A stretch of DNA of 64,000 nucleotides from Planctomycetota bacterium (GTDB lineage: Bacteria; Planctomycetota; UBA1135): NCBI GenBank assembly GCA_004295085.1, contig SHNF01000009.1, positions 682,001 to 746,000 on the forward strand, read 5' to 3'. Position 1 is the stretch's first letter, and each line of letters begins with the position of its first letter. The notes below the pieces were generated by a model. The model was not told where the DNA came from. It saw only the letters and a list, made by a program, of their open reading frames with translations, and did not search any database. The translations under genes were made by a program, and so were the position numbers. Shown piece by piece: positions 56,127-64,000 of this stretch.

Positions 56127-57877
56127 CTCGGATCGATCGCGAGCGTGGCGGCGTTGGTGGCCTGGCCCTGGCCTCCGACGTCCAGCAGAAAGGCCTGCAC
56201 GGACAGGCGCCCGCCGCTGCGGGCGGGCACCGCGCCGCACGGCGCCTGCACGGTCGCGCTCGTGCCCGGTCCGATCACGCCGACGGCGATGGGACCGGCA
56301 CCGACCAGGCGCGCCAGGTCCAGGAGGATGGTGCCGAACACCGGGTCGCGGACGCCGGCGCGGGCGGCCGAGGAGCCGGCCGCTTCCTCCAGGGCCGCGT
56401 ACAGCAGGAACTGCGCGCCCGGCGGGCCGTCCACCTGGATCGAGGCGGAGCCGCCCGCCCCCGCCGACGTCGACAGTGAGCCTGCGGCCCACTCGTCGGC
56501 GCCCATGTCCACGCGCGGGCCGCCGACGAAGTCGCCGTTGAGCACCCGCGGATCCCCGTCCAGGTCGGTGGATGAATTCACCCACTGGTCGTCCCCGGCG
56601 TCGATGCAGGGCGAGGTGCTGCTCAGCCGGTACGCGGAGTCCAGCTCGGGGTCCGCGGCGAGGTTGCCGTAGGCGGTGGATCCGCCGACGCCGATCAGGC
56701 AGGAGCGGTAATGCCCCTCTGCGAGCCCGAGGATGTCCGCGCCTCCGCCGGCGTTGCCCCACACGATGGAGTTGGTCAGGTAGGGCCGCGCTGGCGCCCT
56801 GAGCGCGCTCCGGACGCCGTTGCCGGCGTTGTTCACCACGGTGTTGCCGAAGTAGATGGGCGGCGCCCCCGGCGTTCCGGCAGTGAGCTCGATCCCGTGC
56901 GAGAGGTTGTCGGCGATCAGGTTGTCGCTGCACCACGTGCCGTTGCAGGATTCGTCGCGCAGTCCGCACCCCTGGTTGTCCTGCAGGCGATTCGAGATGA
57001 CCTGGATCTCCGACGATCTGCCGGCAATGCGCACGCCGCTGCCGCCGCTGCCGCGCACGTCGTTGTAGGACAAGGTGATCGGCGCGCTGTCCTCGACCAG
57101 GATGCCGTCATCGCGGCAGCCGCGCAGCAGGTTGCCGATGATGCGCAGCAGGCTGCCGACGCTGGCCGTGCCGCCGCTGCCGCCGCCCTTGACGTAGATG
57201 CCGCCCGTGCTGAGCTCGAGCAGGGGATCGTCCTCGATGGTGTTGTTCCAGACCGTGCCGGCACCGGAGCCGCTGGACTGCTGCTCGATGCTCAGGCTGG
57301 CGGCGTTCGCGTAGCCGCATTCCGAGATCTGGTTCATCTCGATCGTGGGCGAGGCCTCCGCCCCGGCCGTTGCGAACACGCGCACCGCTTCCAGGGACAG
57401 CATCCAGAAGCTGCACTCATGGATGCGCGGGGAATGCGCCACTCCCGGCGCCGGCTCGACGTTGATCCCGCGCGCGGCGTTGCGGAAGCTCAGGCCGCGG
57501 ATGCTGCCCGACGCCGGTTGCCGCGGGTCGAACTCCACCAGCGTCTGTCCCCCGTGCTCGCCGTCCACCACGTGGTTGGACCCGCTGCCCGCTGCGTCCG
57601 CCACCAGACTGATCCCGCGGGACAGACGCCACGGGAAGACCTCTCCGTTCGCCGGGCTGTAATCCACGGTGTCCGTGCCCATGAGGTGGATCACGGCGTC
57701 GGCCGGAAGGGAGTGCGGCCCGGTCAGGGCGAAGTGCACCGTCTTCCAAGGGGAGTTGAAGGTGCCGGAGTTGGCATTGCTGCCGTTCTCGGCATCGACG
57801 TAGAAGTCCTGCGCCGGAAGGGCGAAGGCTGCCAGGACCAGGACTACGGGGCTGAGGGCGAATCGGGTGGGGAACAC
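56123..57877 (-). CDS. Secreted right-handed beta-helix protein
   Basis: This 584-residue exported protein has a signal peptide (FALSPVVLVLAAFALPAQ), followed by DFYVDAENGSNANSGTFNSPWKT, the entry motif of many parallel beta-helix proteins. About residues 130-420 contain repeated strand-turn units with Asn stacks (NNTIEDD, IIGNLLRGCRDDGILVEDSA, LSYNDVRGSGGSGVRI), then PCIDAGDDQWVN. The C-terminal domain (about 465-584) is a Gly/Ala-rich beta-sandwich. Such proteins are often polysaccharide-binding or -degrading, but I see no clear catalytic motif. The start is GTG 57877 with AAGGAGG at perfect spacing; a longer frame starting at 57973 is rejected. Confidence 0.85.
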   Translation of the reverse strand: MFPTRFALSPVVLVLAAFALPAQDFYVDAENGSNANSGTFNSPWKTVHFALTGPHSLPADAVIHLMGTDTVDYSPANGEVFPWRLSRGISLVADAAGSGSNHVVDGEHGGQTLVEFDPRQPASGSIRGLSFRNAARGINVEPAPGVAHSPRIHECSFWMLSLEAVRVFATAGAEASPTIEMNQISECGYANAASLSIEQQSSGSGAGTVWNNTIEDDPLLELSTGGIYVKGGGSGGTASVGSLLRIIGNLLRGCRDDGILVEDSAPITLSYNDVRGSGGSGVRIAGRSSEIQVISNRLQDNQGCGLRDESCNGTWCSDNLIADNLSHGIELTAGTPGAPPIYFGNTVVNNAGNGVRSALRAPARPYLTNSIVWGNAGGGADILGLAEGHYRSCLIGVGGSTAYGNLAADPELDSAYRLSSTSPCIDAGDDQWVNSSTDLDGDPRVLNGDFVGGPRVDMGADEWAAGSLSTSAGAGGSASIQVDGPPGAQFLLYAALEEAAGSSAARAGVRDPVFGTILLDLARLVGAGPIAVGVIGPGTSATVQAPCGAVPARSGGRLSVQAFLLDVGGQGQATNAATLAIDPS

Positions 57878-57884
57878 GCGGGGG

Positions 57885-57891
57885 CCTCCTT
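57885..57891 (-). promoter_or_regulatory. Strong ribosome binding site AAGGAGG
   Basis: AAGGAGG lies seven bases before GTG 57877. It fixes the start of the beta-helix protein directly ahead of the signal peptide and shows that Shine-Dalgarno leaders coexist with leaderless genes. Confidence 0.8.
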
Positions 57892-57970
57892 CATCGATGG
57901 CGGGGTGAGTCCCTCCATCCCGAATAGCGTCGCTCGTTTCACTCCGACAGCAAATGCCTCGCCAATATCT

Positions 57971-58009
57971 CATCCGCCCGGCCCAGCGTCCGGGTGGGGG
58001 TCGCGGATG
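57971..58009 (-). terminator. Imperfect hairpin after pseudokinase gene
   Basis: CATCCGC (57971-57977) and GCGGATG (58003-58009) form a seven-base outer stem, with an inner CCCGG/CCGGG stem. It lies in the 184-base space between the pseudokinase stop and the beta-helix start. No T run follows, so it may be a terminator or another RNA structure. I see no gene in this space. Confidence 0.35.
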
Positions 58010-58061
58010 GGTCGCAGGGCGTTCTCAGGCCCTGACGGGGCTCCCTGAGGTCATCCTGGGG

Positions 58062-59123
58062 TCAGGCGGCTCTCCCGGTCAGGGTCTCGTGCTGCAGGAA
58101 GCTGCGGAGGTCTGCCGCGAGCCGCTCCATGGTCGAGTAGCGCCGTTCCGGGGACTTGGCCATGGCTTTGCGGCAGATGGCGCTGAGCTCGCGGGGCACC
58201 TGGGGTCGCAGCCGGTGCGGGGCCACCGGGGTGGCGGCCTGGATGTTCCCGGCCAGCTCCTGGAGGGTCTCCCCGGCGAACGGGCGGCACAAGGTCAGCA
58301 TCTCGTAAAGGACGGCGCCCAGGGAGAAAACATCGGCCCGCGCATCGGCGCCTTGAGCCGCTGCCCCGACCTGCTCCGGCGCCGTGTAGTAGGGAAGCTC
58401 CGGATCGCCCTGGGACACCGGCAGCCTGGGCTCGTCGTGCAGGATCGCCAAGCCCATGTCGCCGACCTTGGGCGCGCCCTCTGGCGTCAGCAGAACGTTG
58501 GAGGGCTTCAGCCAGCCGTGTACGACTCCGGCCTGGTGCAGGGCCGCCAGGGCTTCGGCCATGGCCGCAGCGCGCGCCGCGACCTCCCGGAAGTAGCCGG
58601 AGGGCAGGGTCGCCCGGCCCTCCCGCAGGTCCTGGATCTCGCGCGCCAGCGTGCGTCCGCCAGGCACGAACTCCTGCGCGATGAGGAGAACCTCATCCTG
58701 CTCGCACAGGTCGAACACGCGCACGATGCCCGGGTGGTTGACGCGCGCGGCGGCGCGGACCAGGGCTTCAAAGCGCTTGCGCGTGCCCGGGGCCACCTGC
58801 CACAGGCCGCGCAGCACCTTGAGGGCGACCCTGCGTCCCGCCAGCGCCTCCACGGCTTCCCACACCACGCCGACTCCTCCCCGCCCGACTTCCGCGAGCA
58901 GGAGGTAGTCGCCGATGCGGACTCCGGGCGCAAGCCGGCAAGCCATCAACCTCAGCGCCCGCACGACGTAGGCGTGATCCTTCAACAGGGTCGCCAGGGG
59001 CGCATGAAGATCCGAGGGGCTCGCCGCGAGGAAATCCTGAGTTCCGGCCATGACCCCTTGCTCCTGCTGGCACAGGTAGTCGTGGTATGCCAGGTCCACG
59101 CGTTGTTGTAGTTGGTTGAGCAT
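58062..59123 (-). CDS. Ser/Thr kinase-like protein lacking catalytic Asp (pseudokinase)
   Basis: This 353-residue protein shares the N-terminal domain and kinase layout of the protein at 53712, including AYHDYL near residue 12 and DYLLLAEVGRGGVGVVWEA at 72-90. Lys 102 (VALK) and the DFG-equivalent Asp 222 (GDMGLA) are kept. The catalytic loop reads HGWLKPSN (202-209) instead of HRDxKxxN, so the catalytic Asp is Trp 204, and the helix-C Glu is replaced by Leu 122. DNA is unambiguous here. No membrane helix or TPR region follows. It may bind ATP as a scaffold or regulate the active kinase. ATG 59123 lacks a good ribosome site. Confidence 0.8.
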   Translation of the reverse strand: MLNQLQQRVDLAYHDYLCQQEQGVMAGTQDFLAASPSDLHAPLATLLKDHAYVVRALRLMACRLAPGVRIGDYLLLAEVGRGGVGVVWEAVEALAGRRVALKVLRGLWQVAPGTRKRFEALVRAAARVNHPGIVRVFDLCEQDEVLLIAQEFVPGGRTLAREIQDLREGRATLPSGYFREVAARAAAMAEALAALHQAGVVHGWLKPSNVLLTPEGAPKVGDMGLAILHDEPRLPVSQGDPELPYYTAPEQVGAAAQGADARADVFSLGAVLYEMLTLCRPFAGETLQELAGNIQAATPVAPHRLRPQVPRELSAICRKAMAKSPERRYSTMERLAADLRSFLQHETLTGRAA

Positions 59124-59215
59124 GATGGGGAGAGGAGTTGCATAGTCCCAATAGCCGCCGGCGCCGCTCTCCGACAGCAGTTGGCAGCGCTTGCGCCGTT
59201 GCTGCGTGGGGATAC

Positions 59216-60898
59216 TTAGCGCCGCAGGCGGCTGCCCAGGGCCTGCGCCACGCGCCGGCCGTCCAGGGCCGCGGAGACGATGCCGCCGGCGTAGCCGGCG
59301 CCTTCGCCGCACGGATACAAGCCCGGCAGGCTGACGCTCTCGAGACTGTTCGCGTCGCGCACGATCCGCACCGGTGAACTGGTGCGCGTCTCGACTCCCA
59401 CAAGCTGCCCCTGCGGGCCGGCGAAGCCGGGAATCCTGCGTTCGAAGTCGCGCAGCGCCGCACGCAGGCGCGTCACCATGCCCCTGGGAAGCACAGTGGC
59501 GAGGTCCACGGAGGTAAGCCCGGGGTGATAGCTCGTCGGCAGCGGCTCGGCGGTCTCGCCGCGGCCGGCGAGGAAATGATCGGCGCGCTGGGCCGGAGCG
59601 CGGTTGTGCCCGCCGCCCGCGGCCGCGGCGACCACTTCCAGCGCGCGCTGGATGCGCAGGCCGAACAGCGCATCCTGCTCCGGCGTCTCCGGCAGCCGGC
59701 CGCCGGCGGCGTCCTCCAGCAGCGGCTCCGGCGCCAGCCGGGCGGCCCTGCGCAGGAGCTCGGGCCAGCCCCAGCGGCCGCCCCGGCTGCCGCACCAGTC
59801 CTCCGGATGGATGGCCACCACCAGCCCGCTGTTCGCGTACGGCGAATCGCGCTTGCTCAGGCTCATGCCGTTCACCACCAGCGCGGCGCCGTCCACCATG
59901 CTGGGAACGATCCAGCCGCCGGGGCACATGCAGAAGCTGTACACCCCGCTGCCGCCAGCCTCGGTGCTCAGCTCGTAGAACGCGGGCGGCAGGTCCGCGA
60001 AATCCTTGGCGCCGTGATATTGGTGCCGGTCCAGCCAGGCCTGCGGGTGCTCGATGCGCACCCCCATGGCGAAACCCTTGGGCTCGAGCCGCGCCCCGGC
60101 GGCGCCGGCCATCCGCACCGCGTCCAGGGCCGAGTGGCCGGCCGCCAGGACCACGGCGTCGGCGGCGATGCGCTCGCCGCCGGCGGTGAGCACTGCGCAC
60201 ACGCGCCCGCCGTCGGACTCGATCCGGATCGCGCGCGTCTCGAAGCGCAGCACGCCGCCGCCGCCGCGCAGGCTCTCGCGCAGCGCCTCCACCACCGCGG
60301 GGAGGCGGTTGCTGCCGATGTGGGGCCGCCACGACACCAGGATCTCCGGCGGCGCGCCGTGCTGCACCAGCGTCTCCAGGACGCCCCGCACTTCCTCCCG
60401 CGTGCCGCTGCGCGCGTACAGCTTGCCGTCGGAGTAGGCGCCGGCACCGCCCTCGCCGAAGCAGTAGTTGCTGTCCGGATCGGCCGTCTCGCCGTGCTGG
60501 ATCGCGGCGATGTCGCGCCGGCGCGCCTGCACGTCCTTGCCCCGCTCCAGCAGCGTGACGTTGACCCCGGAGCGCAGCAGGTCGAGGGCGCAGAACAGGC
60601 CTGCGGGTCCGGCGCCGATCACCACCGCGCGCGGGGCGCCGGCCGGAGGCGGGGCGATCTGCGGCGGGCGCCAGTCGGGCTGCGCCGGCGCCGCTTCCCC
60701 GGCCAGCCAAACGTCCACCGCCACCTGCCAGCTCATGTGCCGGGGCCGGGCGTCGAAGCTGATCCTGCGGATGCGCACCGCCGCCACGTCGGCCGGCGGG
60801 CGCTCCAGCCTGCGCGCCGCGGCGAAGCGCAGCTCGGCCTCCGCAAGCTCCTCCACGGGGTGCGCGGGCGGCAGGGTCAGGACGGCTTGCAAGGGCAT
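59216..60898 (-). CDS. FAD-dependent oxidoreductase (COG2509-like)
   Basis: This 560-residue flavoprotein has an N-terminal lobe (1-90), then the dinucleotide-binding site VVIGAGPAGLFCALDLLRSG near 92, followed by CFGEGGAGAYSDGKLYAR near 155. The C-terminal GLYPCGEGAGYAGGIVSAALDG near 530 is typical of the uncharacterised FAD-dependent dehydrogenase family. It may oxidise a cyclic metabolite; substrate unknown. ATG 60898 is chosen; CACAAT, a weak -10, lies nine bases upstream. It is divergent from the sirtuin gene, with a 67-base space holding promoters for both. Confidence 0.85.
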   Translation of the reverse strand: MPLQAVLTLPPAHPVEELAEAELRFAAARRLERPPADVAAVRIRRISFDARPRHMSWQVAVDVWLAGEAAPAQPDWRPPQIAPPPAGAPRAVVIGAGPAGLFCALDLLRSGVNVTLLERGKDVQARRRDIAAIQHGETADPDSNYCFGEGGAGAYSDGKLYARSGTREEVRGVLETLVQHGAPPEILVSWRPHIGSNRLPAVVEALRESLRGGGGVLRFETRAIRIESDGGRVCAVLTAGGERIAADAVVLAAGHSALDAVRMAGAAGARLEPKGFAMGVRIEHPQAWLDRHQYHGAKDFADLPPAFYELSTEAGGSGVYSFCMCPGGWIVPSMVDGAALVVNGMSLSKRDSPYANSGLVVAIHPEDWCGSRGGRWGWPELLRRAARLAPEPLLEDAAGGRLPETPEQDALFGLRIQRALEVVAAAAGGGHNRAPAQRADHFLAGRGETAEPLPTSYHPGLTSVDLATVLPRGMVTRLRAALRDFERRIPGFAGPQGQLVGVETRTSSPVRIVRDANSLESVSLPGLYPCGEGAGYAGGIVSAALDGRRVAQALGSRLRR

Positions 60899-60907
60899 GC
60901 GTCCGGC

Positions 60908-60913
60908 ATTGTG
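60908..60913 (-). promoter_or_regulatory. Weak -10 hexamer CACAAT before flavoprotein gene
   Basis: CACAAT lies nine bases before ATG 60898 on the reverse strand; the first base departs from the TANNNT form. Confidence 0.3.
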
Positions 60914-60951
60914 CCGGTGCCGCCGGGCCCGATCCGGCCGCGGATCGGGCG

Positions 60952-60957
60952 TACGAT
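60952..60957 (+). promoter_or_regulatory. -10 hexamer TACGAT before sirtuin gene
   Basis: TACGAT lies eight bases upstream of GTG 60966, the same spacing and sequence as before the SLC13 permease gene. Confidence 0.5.
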
Positions 60958-60965
60958 CCGGCTCT

Positions 60966-61742
60966 GTGGACGCGGGAGAGCCGGTGTGCGAGCTGCCTGC
61001 GCGGCTGGCAGAGCGCCTGCGCGCGGTGCGCTCGGTGGGCGCGATCACCGGCGCCGGCGTGTCCGCGGAGTCCGGCATCCGCACTTATCGGGGCCAGGGC
61101 GGGATCTACGACGATCCGGAGGACGGCGAGCGCACCGTGGAAGCCCTCTCCGGCCCGACGCTGCTCGGGGATCCGGACCGCACCTGGCGCGCTGTGGCCG
61201 CTCTCTCGGGCATGGCCGTGCACGCCCGTCCGAATCCGGCGCATCGCGCGCTCGTGGAGATGGAACGCCGCGCCGCCCGCTTCGTGCTGCTGACGCAGAA
61301 CGTGGACGGCCTGCACCAGATGGCCGGCAGCTGCAACGTGATCGACATCCACGGCGACGTGGCGGTGACGGAATGCCGGGGATGTGGTGCGCGCGGCCGC
61401 ATCGAGCGCGAGGAGCGCGCGCACCTGCGTGCCGCGCCGTTGTGCGCCGCGTGCGGAAGCGTGCTCCGGCCCGGCGTGGTCCTGTTCGGGGAGATGCTGC
61501 CCGAAGACAAGGTGGCGCGGCTGCGGGCCGCGTTCTACGAAGATCCACCCGATCTGGTGCTCGTAGCCGGCACGACCGCACTGTTTCCGTATATCGCGGG
61601 TCCGGTGCAGGAAGCGCGCCGGCGCGGCCGCCTTACCGTGGAGGTGAACCCGGAGGAGACGGTCTTGTGCGGCACGGTGGACTTCAGCCTGCGCGGTCCC
61701 GCGGGCGTCTGGCTGCCTGCGATTGCAAAGGCCTTACCCTGA
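60966..61742 (+). CDS. Sir2-family NAD-dependent protein deacylase
   Basis: This 258-residue sirtuin removes acyl groups from lysine using NAD+. It has AITGAGVSAESGIRTYRG near 26-43, TQNVDGLHQMAGS with the catalytic His in NVIDIHGDV near 125, and two zinc Cys pairs (CRGCG and CAACG). The loop after YRG (QGGIYDD) is not diagnostic for deacetylase or desuccinylase activity. GTG 60966 is preferred by the -10 spacing; GTG 60984 with GGGAG upstream is the alternative. The final TGA (61740-61742) coincides with the left end of an insertion sequence, so the last residues may have been altered. Confidence 0.87.
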   Translation: MDAGEPVCELPARLAERLRAVRSVGAITGAGVSAESGIRTYRGQGGIYDDPEDGERTVEALSGPTLLGDPDRTWRAVAALSGMAVHARPNPAHRALVEMERRAARFVLLTQNVDGLHQMAGSCNVIDIHGDVAVTECRGCGARGRIEREERAHLRAAPLCAACGSVLRPGVVLFGEMLPEDKVARLRAAFYEDPPDLVLVAGTTALFPYIAGPVQEARRRGRLTVEVNPEETVLCGTVDFSLRGPAGVWLPAIAKALP

Positions 61743-61765
61743 TACTGGCTCCCTTGGGTGGGTCG
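61741..61765 (+). repeat. Left terminal inverted repeat of the insertion sequence
   Basis: The 25 bases (starting GATACTGGCTCC and ending GTGGGTCG) match the reverse complement of 62881-62905 at 21 of 25 positions, with an unbroken 11-base core ATACTGGCTCC. Confidence 0.85.
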
Positions 61766-61856
61766 ATTCTGGAAGGAAAGTGTGTAACGTTTACCGCCGA
61801 AGGCGTGATCGGAACTGATCGCCGCGGTCGCCGCGCGCGATCTTGGGAGCGCCCGC

Positions 61857-62993
61857 ATGGTCCGTTTCGTCCCGCCGGTTTGTCCCGCTGATTCCTGCCC
61901 CTCGCGCCGGGGATTGGTCCCCTTCCTATGGCGGCGCAAGGGTTTCTACCGTCGCCGCTGCGATCTGCGGCAGGTTCCGCGCTTCTTGTGCATGACCTGC
62001 CGCAAGTCCTTTTCCTCGCAAACGTTCCGCTTCGACTTCGGCCAGCGCAAGCCGTGGCTCAACATCCCCATCGCCCAGGCCCTCTGCTCCAAAGTCACCC
62101 TGCGCAAGACCGCCGAACTATTGCTGACAACCCGGCGCAGCGTGGAGCGCCGCCTGCTCCGTCTGGGCGCCCATTGCCGCGCCTTTCACTTCGTCCAGTT
62201 GGAGCGGTTTCACGCAGGCGGCGGACGCCTCACCGGCGCCATGACTCTGGACGAGCTCGAGACGTTCGAGACCGACCGGCTGCTCCAGCCGGTGACAGTG
62301 CCGATCCTGACCGAAAAGCATTCCTGGTTCGTGGTGGACCTGCGCGCGGCACCGCTGCCGGCACGCGGCCGGCTTCGCCGCCGCGACCAGGCGCGAAAGG
62401 AGGGGCGCGAACGGATCCATGGCAAGCGGTGCAGCGGATCGAGTGCGGCTGTGCGTGCATGTCTCCAGACCTGGCGCCGCTATGGACCGGCAGTTGGTAG
62501 CTATGTCGAGCTCCACACTGACCAGAAAACGGCCTACAGGGGATTGTATTCGGAGGTGTTTTCCGGACGCATTCGAGGCATGGCGCGGGTGTCGGCTCGC
62601 GAGAAGCGGGATCGCAAGAACGCATTGTTCGTGGCCAATGTCACCAACGCCATGGTGCGGGATGGTGTCAGCCGGCTCGTGCGAGAGACCTGGGCGCACA
62701 GCAAGCGGCGCGGGCGGCTGCAGCGACACTTGTGGGTGTGGGCGGTGTTCCGGAACTACGTGCGCGGACTGACTCGCCGGCTGTGGAACCGGAGCTCTGC
62801 CATGCTGCTCGGCATCGCTGGCCGCAAGTACCGATGGGCCGACGTTCTGCGCTGGCGATCGCCCTTCCTTTCTTTCCTCCCGACCCACTCGAAGGAGCCA
62901 GTATTGGGTCATTCCGATGCGCCGATGCCGGTGGCGCTGCTCAGGCCGAAGCTGGCCACGTTGAGGGCCTCCACCAGGCCGATGCCCAGATAG
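61857..62993 (+). CDS. Transposase with N-terminal zinc ribbon, reading through the right end
   Basis: This 378-residue frame starts at ATG 61857 after GGGAG. The N-terminal zinc ribbon has CPADSC and FLCMTCRKSFSSQTF, followed by a DNA-binding helix-turn-helix (TLRKTAELLLTTRRSVERRLLRLG). The catalytic core has acidic residues in TLDELETFETD and HTDQKTAY, and a C-terminal block SRLVRETWAHSKRRGRLQRHLWVW that resembles IS1-type transposases; the third acidic residue is not certain. The frame has no stop before the right inverted repeat (62881-62905) and ends 88 bases outside the element at 62993. That end overlaps the neighbouring gene antisense. Confidence 0.75.
   Translation: MVRFVPPVCPADSCPSRRGLVPFLWRRKGFYRRRCDLRQVPRFLCMTCRKSFSSQTFRFDFGQRKPWLNIPIAQALCSKVTLRKTAELLLTTRRSVERRLLRLGAHCRAFHFVQLERFHAGGGRLTGAMTLDELETFETDRLLQPVTVPILTEKHSWFVVDLRAAPLPARGRLRRRDQARKEGRERIHGKRCSGSSAAVRACLQTWRRYGPAVGSYVELHTDQKTAYRGLYSEVFSGRIRGMARVSAREKRDRKNALFVANVTNAMVRDGVSRLVRETWAHSKRRGRLQRHLWVWAVFRNYVRGLTRRLWNRSSAMLLGIAGRKYRWADVLRWRSPFLSFLPTHSKEPVLGHSDAPMPVALLRPKLATLRASTRPMPR
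62881..62905 (-). repeat. Right terminal inverted repeat of the insertion sequence
   Basis: The reverse complement reads AATACTGGCTCC and ends GTGGGTCG, pairing with the left end. It is translated as part of the transposase frame, which is unusual. Confidence 0.85.
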
Positions 62994-64000
62994 AAGTAGC
63001 GGTTGTCGCTGTCCACGTTGAGGTTGTAGCCGTACCCGATCTGCAGCAGGTCGCCGAACAGCGACACATGAGCGCCCACGCCCAGCTCGTTGCTCTGCTC
63101 GAAGCTGAGGGCTGCGACGTGGAGTCCGACGCCGGGATTGATGAAGTTCCAGACCGCGGCCCAGTCATCCGCGTCCGAGGTGCCCTGGCGCTTGCGGTAG
63201 TGGATCGACCAGGTCGCCGAGGGCGAGGCCTCGAATTGGGTGGGAGGGATGTTGCCTCCCGGCTCGTTGACGCGGTTCACGAAGATCAGGCTCGCGTCCA
63301 GCGAATCCTGCAGCCCGAAGTCGTCCACGCGGAAGTCCTGGGAGTACGACGGCAGCTGCACCTCCTGCGCCTCCTGCGCCTGGCCCATGGGCACGAGATC
63401 CACCTGGATGCGCACGCGGTCGCCGGTGTCCGCCGGGTAGTTGCGCAGGCGTGTCCAGGTCGGCCCAGCCTCGTCCAGGGGCCTGGGATGGACGGCGGTC
63501 GCAGGATCCAGGGAGCCGCGGAAGCCGTACTCGCGCGCCGTGCCCAGCAGCGAGAGATGCCGGGCGCCGACGGCGCGCAGCTGCGCCAGCGCGTCCTGGA
63601 CCGCGCGCACGGACGCGTCGTCCGCGAGTCCTTGCAGCAGCGCCTCCGCCTCGGCGCGGGCGGCCGGCCCGAGCGCTGACAGGTCCGCGCTCGTGGCGAC
63701 GCGCGCGGCGGCCGCGACGCCGTCGGCGATGGCCTGCACGTCCGCCAGCAGGGACTGGAACTCCTGCCAGGCGCCCGCGCCGGCGTCCAGCGCCCGGAGC
63801 AGTCCCTGGAGGACGTCGCCGTCGGCCGCGCCGAGCAGCGAAGAGCGCAGCTCGCCGAAGCGCCGCAGCGGATCGCGCGCGCGCAGCCCGGCCAGCGCCG
63901 CTGCCGCCGCCTGCACCTGCTCCGCGTCCGCCGGGGCGGCGCCGAAATCCTGCAGCCGGCGGGCGAGGTCCTCGCCGCTCACGTCCTCCCACAGGCGCTG
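62909..64000 (-). CDS. Unknown protein, 5' end beyond window
   Basis: The reverse strand is open from the window edge to a TGA at 62911-62909. An internal GTG at 63982 exists, but the frame has no stop before the edge, so the N-terminus lies outside (363 codons visible). The N-terminal two fifths are Ala-rich and helical, probably coiled coil (QVQAAAAALAGLRARDPL, then AEALLQGLADDASVRAVQ). The C-terminal part is beta-rich with Tyr and Asn (TWSIHYRKRQGTSDADDW, IGYGYNLNVDSDNRYFYLGIG), possibly an outer-membrane or surface structure. I recognise no family. The stop lies four bases outside the insertion sequence, so its C-terminus may be original or trimmed. Confidence 0.65.
   Translation of the reverse strand, partial: QRLWEDVSGEDLARRLQDFGAAPADAEQVQAAAAALAGLRARDPLRRFGELRSSLLGAADGDVLQGLLRALDAGAGAWQEFQSLLADVQAIADGVAAAARVATSADLSALGPAARAEAEALLQGLADDASVRAVQDALAQLRAVGARHLSLLGTAREYGFRGSLDPATAVHPRPLDEAGPTWTRLRNYPADTGDRVRIQVDLVPMGQAQEAQEVQLPSYSQDFRVDDFGLQDSLDASLIFVNRVNEPGGNIPPTQFEASPSATWSIHYRKRQGTSDADDWAAVWNFINPGVGLHVAALSFEQSNELGVGAHVSLFGDLLQIGYGYNLNVDSDNRYFYLGIGLVEALNVASFGLSSATGIGASE

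Larger units (their letters stand above)
61741..62905 (+). mobile_element. Insertion sequence of about 1.16 kb with one transposase gene
   Basis: Two 25-base inverted ends match at 21 of 25 positions and enclose a single transposase gene. The region looks less GC-rich than the flanks. Outer boundaries could lie a few bases further out, because ACCC also occurs near both ends. No direct target repeat is evident. The element separates the sirtuin gene from the gene for an unknown protein, whose stop codon lies four bases outside the right end. I cannot assign the IS family by eye; the transposase resembles IS1-like enzymes with an N-terminal zinc ribbon. Confidence 0.8.

Noticed and set aside
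53502..56969. A 1155-codon reverse frame over the kinase gene
   Set aside because: It is antisense to a kinase with intact motifs, and has Arg/Gly/His-rich composition with no domain.
59525..61891. A 788-codon forward frame over the flavoprotein and sirtuin genes
   Set aside because: It is the antisense of the flavoprotein; sirtuin motifs are in another frame.
61730..62915. Target-site duplication flanking the insertion sequence
   Set aside because: Bases outside the two ends do not form a direct repeat at any plausible boundary.

Overview
The window is about 64 kb of very GC-rich bacterial chromosome with no rRNA, tRNA or CRISPR. It is densely coded: no gap between genes exceeds about 200 bases, and many neighbours overlap as ATGA, GTGA or TGATG. 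The gene style points to a planctomycete-like or related deep-branching high-GC bacterium: an extracytoplasmic sigma factor beside a Ser/Thr kinase with TPR repeats, a sigma factor fused to a membrane helix and carboxypeptidase-regulatory-like domains, beta-helix and CHRD secreted proteins, and a CPXCG cysteine-rich protein. This assignment is inference; no marker gene settles it.

Layout. 1-4.9 kb: a TPR protein (cut by the edge), a BtuF-like lipoprotein, then a nucleotide-sugar dehydrogenase, epimerase and glycosyltransferase operon for a surface polysaccharide. 4.9-11.3 kb: erythromycin esterase-like and GH2 genes in one operon, and a lone molybdopterin oxidoreductase. 11.3-23.8 kb: a PAS histidine kinase/LuxR regulator pair, an SLC13 permease, a sigma-54 activator, and a sulfate-type ABC transporter with two binding proteins and an outer-membrane porin. 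Both binding-protein genes have -24/-12 promoters. 23.8-32.7 kb: a complete kdpFABC-porin-kdpDE potassium operon. 32.8-37.7 kb: a lipoprotein, a coiled-coil protein, a phosphatase-fold protein lacking its catalytic Cys, an acyltransferase and the sigma-factor fusion. 37.7-40.5 kb: a three-gene proton-translocating transhydrogenase. 40.5-46.2 kb: RNA-modification and small metabolic enzymes. 46.2-50 kb: an operon of a ketosynthase, a degenerate ketosynthase and a B12-type radical SAM enzyme. 50-61.7 kb: DJ-1-like protein, CHRD protein, SDR, sigma factor/kinase pair, beta-helix protein, a pseudokinase, a flavoprotein and a sirtuin. 61.7-62.9 kb: an insertion sequence with clear inverted ends. 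62.9-64 kb: an unknown protein cut by the edge.

Two patterns cut across these regions. First, at least thirteen genes that head transcripts have a TANNNT-type -10 hexamer 6-10 bases before the start codon, which predicts widespread leaderless transcription; it also corrects several starts. Second, three proteins keep a catalytic fold but lose key residues: the phosphatase, one kinase and one ketosynthase. Each sits beside or near a plausible active partner or membrane-lipid gene.
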